NCBI GenBank assembly: GCA_002070275.1
Contig: MWCY01000006.1
Coordinates: 1 to 64,000, forward strand
Length of the DNA: 64,000 nt
Direction of reading: 5' to 3'
DNA from: Candidatus Hydrogenedentes bacterium ADurb.Bin170
GTDB lineage: Bacteria; Hydrogenedentota; Hydrogenedentia; Hydrogenedentales; CAITNO01
A program made the translations under genes and the position numbers. This document shows, piece by piece, positions 61,768 to 64,000 of this stretch. Numbering within the stretch: position 1 is the first letter of the stretch; each line of letters starts with the position of its first letter. Below the pieces are notes generated by a model that saw only the letters and a list, made by a program, of their open reading frames with translations, ran no database searches and had not been told where the DNA came from.

Positions 61768-63879
61768 TCAGGGAGCGGTTTCGTTGAACGTATTGCTTTC
61801 GTTACGGAAGCTGGCGCGGAATGTGTATGCCCGACTGTGCACTTCTTTTGCTGCTTCTGTCAGCTCTGGGTAAGGTGAATCGGTCACGTCCACAAAGCCC
61901 AGATTGTAATTCTCGCCGTCCATCCATCGCCCCGTGACAGGTTCGTCCACCCATTGAAACCAATGGCAGCCGATAAAAGAGGGATGAGCAAGCACGCTTT
62001 CCACATAGTCCCTGTAGAGGCGTCCGCGATCCTTCTGGTCTTTTGCTCCGACCAGTCCTGTATGGAACATGCCCCGGTCCAGTGCGCCGAAATGAAATTC
62101 TCCGATGATAACCGGTTTGTCCTGCAGTGCTGTGTTTTTGAGGAAATTTGCGGGCAGCGTATTATAGTAAAGGTTAAATGAGAGAACATCGGCGGTTTCT
62201 GAGCAGGCACGAACCACTTCGGGGGGGGCCGAAGCGAAGCGGCATCCGAGATAGAGGTGGTTGGGATCATGGCGCTTCACTGTTTCCTGGATCACCGTGA
62301 AATAGCGCAGCGCAAAATGGTGGAGAAAATCAGACATGTCCTGCGTAAATGCCTGGGTCGGCGCGCCTGTGCCCTGTACATCGTCCCAGTTTCCGAAATC
62401 AGCAGCCCACGCCCGGTTTAACTGATCCGGGCTGCTGTACCGCTCCTGGAGCCATGCAATGAAAGCCTGCCGTGCCGGTTGCTCGGCGCCGCTTGAGAGA
62501 ACACCGTCCTGCACCCCTTCCCAGGCGAGTTCATTGTCAAAAAAATAGCCGATGCAAAAGGGGTTGTTTTTCCAGACTTCAGTGAGACCCGCTACCGCCT
62601 TTTCCACCTGGCGGGGAAAGGACTCGTCGAAGACATCCTGCATTTTACTCCAGTAGCCTCGGGAACGCTCGATCAGCCTAATACCCCAGAAGCCGGACGA
62701 AACGACAAAAGGCATTTCAGACTGGCGCAGAATGTCCCAGTGGCTCCAGTTGCCTATCGTGTTGAATCCCCAGCATCTTAGGCGGGCAACAGCATCGCTG
62801 CGCCAGTCGTCCTGCCAGCTGTCTCCATATTTGCGCATCAGATTGGCCTGATAAAAACTGAAGGTGCGGCCTTCTCCGCCTATAGGTTCGGCGTAACTGT
62901 GCGCTCCTGAGTTTCTTGTGTAAATCTGGCAGAAGGGCGTTTCCGTTTCACCGGGAAGCCAGTCGAACCAGCTTTCCCGCTGCTCCACGAAGGTCCGTTC
63001 TCCATAGCCGACACAATCAACGCCCAGTGAAAAGAAAAGACTGCCTTCCGGTGTGATGAGCCACCACTGCCCATCGATTTTTTCGGTGCGAAACCATCCG
63101 GTGGCTTCCCGGCGGGGACCGTCTGCCCATCCGCCGAAACGGTCATATCCGGAAACAACAGCAGTGTGCATCCGCTGTTCTCTTTCTTTCGCAAGGCGCT
63201 GCCGCAGTTCTTCCTCAGCAGTGACTTTACCCCGCCACCCGGCATGCTTGTATTGTCCGAAACGGTCGATAAAAGGCAGCGGAACTTCTTCTTCCGCATC
63301 GGAAGCATGACCGAAAAGAAACCAGCGCTTCAGTATCAGCGTCCGGCTGCGCTCCGGATTGGGAAGGAAAATCTGCAGCGATGAGATGCGTGTCAGATCC
63401 AGCGCTGTGCCTTCGCCATATTGACCCGTGCCAGGAAGGCCGCGCATGCCCCAAAGTCCCGGGCCGTCTTTTCTGACAAAGCGCATAGTAAAATCCAGAT
63501 GCTGACCGGGGAGAATGGTCGTACGAAGCCTGTTGGACAGACTTGTACCGTCGGTGCCGGGGTTATCCAGGCGAAAACAGAGGGCGAAAGCCTCATCGGT
63601 GGGGTTGTACAGGGATAGCCCCACGCCTGCATAAGCGCTCCAATCCCACACTTCGCCCGGTCGCTCCAGTCGCATCTGTGGCCAGTCCGCATGCTCGAAA
63701 CAGACCGGCAGCCCGGGAACTTCGGCACTGTCCGCAGCTCCGCAGGGGGCTGCATCATAAAAAGCCGCCCACTCGGGAAGCGGTTGAGAGAGGTCAATCA
63801 GAGTGACTGTATCCTCAGCCCGGCAGTCTGTTGCCGCAGCCGTGAATGCCAGACAAAACGCTGTGAAAAAAAACAACAT
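61768..63879 (-). CDS. Secreted GH50 beta-agarase-like glycoside hydrolase
   Basis: 703 residues with signal peptide (MLFFFTAFCLAFTAAATDCRA). The N-terminal CBM-like beta domain (DWSAYAGVGLSLYNP) precedes a (beta/alpha)8 barrel with acid/base Glu450 in YFFDNELAWE and nucleophile Glu594 in IIGEFHFGALDRG, the arrangement of GH50. The substrate may be agarose or a related galactan; many GH50 members from inland bacteria have not been tested. It lies next to the DUF4838 operon, pointing towards it. Confidence 0.88.
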   Translation of the reverse strand: MLFFFTAFCLAFTAAATDCRAEDTVTLIDLSQPLPEWAAFYDAAPCGAADSAEVPGLPVCFEHADWPQMRLERPGEVWDWSAYAGVGLSLYNPTDEAFALCFRLDNPGTDGTSLSNRLRTTILPGQHLDFTMRFVRKDGPGLWGMRGLPGTGQYGEGTALDLTRISSLQIFLPNPERSRTLILKRWFLFGHASDAEEEVPLPFIDRFGQYKHAGWRGKVTAEEELRQRLAKEREQRMHTAVVSGYDRFGGWADGPRREATGWFRTEKIDGQWWLITPEGSLFFSLGVDCVGYGERTFVEQRESWFDWLPGETETPFCQIYTRNSGAHSYAEPIGGEGRTFSFYQANLMRKYGDSWQDDWRSDAVARLRCWGFNTIGNWSHWDILRQSEMPFVVSSGFWGIRLIERSRGYWSKMQDVFDESFPRQVEKAVAGLTEVWKNNPFCIGYFFDNELAWEGVQDGVLSSGAEQPARQAFIAWLQERYSSPDQLNRAWAADFGNWDDVQGTGAPTQAFTQDMSDFLHHFALRYFTVIQETVKRHDPNHLYLGCRFASAPPEVVRACSETADVLSFNLYYNTLPANFLKNTALQDKPVIIGEFHFGALDRGMFHTGLVGAKDQKDRGRLYRDYVESVLAHPSFIGCHWFQWVDEPVTGRWMDGENYNLGFVDVTDSPYPELTEAAKEVHSRAYTFRASFRNESNTFNETAP

Positions 63880-63943
63880 GCTTCAGTCTTTCGATATGTC
63901 GGTTGTTCGGGGAAGATATGCAGGGCGGGAATAGGTAAAAGGA

Positions 63944-64000
63944 TCAGGATTCCTGCCTGCCTTCTGTCTGAAGGTAGCGCCTGAACTGACTGTGGCTCAG
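63944..64000 (-). CDS. Possible C-terminal end of a gene continuing beyond the window
   Basis: The final frame on the minus strand reads LSHSQFRRYLQTEGRQES and then stops with TGA at 63946-63944. Its arginine- and glutamine-rich style is protein-like, but 18 residues are too few to identify. It lies 64 bases above the GH50 start and could be upstream in the same operon. Confidence 0.3.
   Translation of the reverse strand: MSHSQFRRYLQTEGRQES

Overview
The window reads as a chromosomal segment of a diderm (Gram-negative-type), mid-GC bacterium. The outer membrane is implied by an Mla-type lipid transport operon, several lipobox proteins and signal peptidase I. The mixture of translation genes, secreted glycan-active families (GH50-like, GH172/DUF2961, DUF4838-PA14), a Ser/Thr kinase fused to a SUMF1-type domain, and many unassigned secreted proteins recalls uncultured PVC-neighbouring phyla, especially Candidatus Hydrogenedentota. 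That placement is an inference from gene content only. I see no phage, insertion sequence, integrase or CRISPR array.

Layout. 1-3.3 kb: a truncated secreted-protein remnant, then a long coiled-coil protein ending in a MshEN-type domain. 3.3-9.2 kb: fetB-fetA (reverse), a tRNA-Leu with the unusual anticodon AAG, and a reverse lepA-lepB-tyrS operon. 9.4-16.7 kb: ettA forward, then a reverse operon of ligA, mlaE (with STAS domain), mlaF, mlaD and a PqiC-like lipoprotein. 16.9-22.1 kb: an alpha/beta hydrolase lacking its nucleophile serine, then the classical MoxR-DUF58-transglutaminase operon. 22.1-25.2 kb: an SMR exporter, divergent tRNA-Ser and tRNA-Met genes, and a receptor-like kinase. 25.8-33.3 kb: topA with a histone-H1-like tail, thiD, a stand-alone protein resembling the non-catalytic part of Mrr-type restriction proteins, and a polytopic glycosyltransferase-like protein. 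33.3-40.3 kb: a metallo-beta-lactamase-fold hydrolase, a secreted LysM protein, hisS, a membrane acyltransferase and an RlmD/TrmA-type methyltransferase.

40.2-45.7 kb is the most unusual part. It is a tight reverse operon of two small exported or anchored proteins, a B12-binding radical SAM enzyme, a membrane protein with an M28 peptidase fold whose zinc ligands are all changed, a ThiS-ThiF-like fusion, and a lipoprotein. 45.9-51.1 kb holds a tandem PTPS/QueD-like protein with complementary loss of catalytic residues, an ArfB-like factor, a histidine phosphatase, an ABC-2 exporter and a TPR protein. 51.3-54.5 kb holds a SIS-domain isomerase, malate dehydrogenase and an NhaC antiporter.

54.6-64 kb is the carbohydrate-related end. 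It contains a small Cys-rich protein overlapping a GH172-family gene, a degenerate metallophosphoesterase, an HU-like protein, a DUF4838-PA14 lipoprotein operon with a DUF362-ferredoxin protein, and a GH50 agarase-like enzyme.

A recurring theme is enzyme folds with altered active sites: the alpha/beta hydrolase, M28, metallophosphoesterase and PTPS proteins, and the kinase with HLD in place of HRD. Genes are densely packed, several convergent pairs overlap at their stop codons, and alternative TTG or GTG starts are common.
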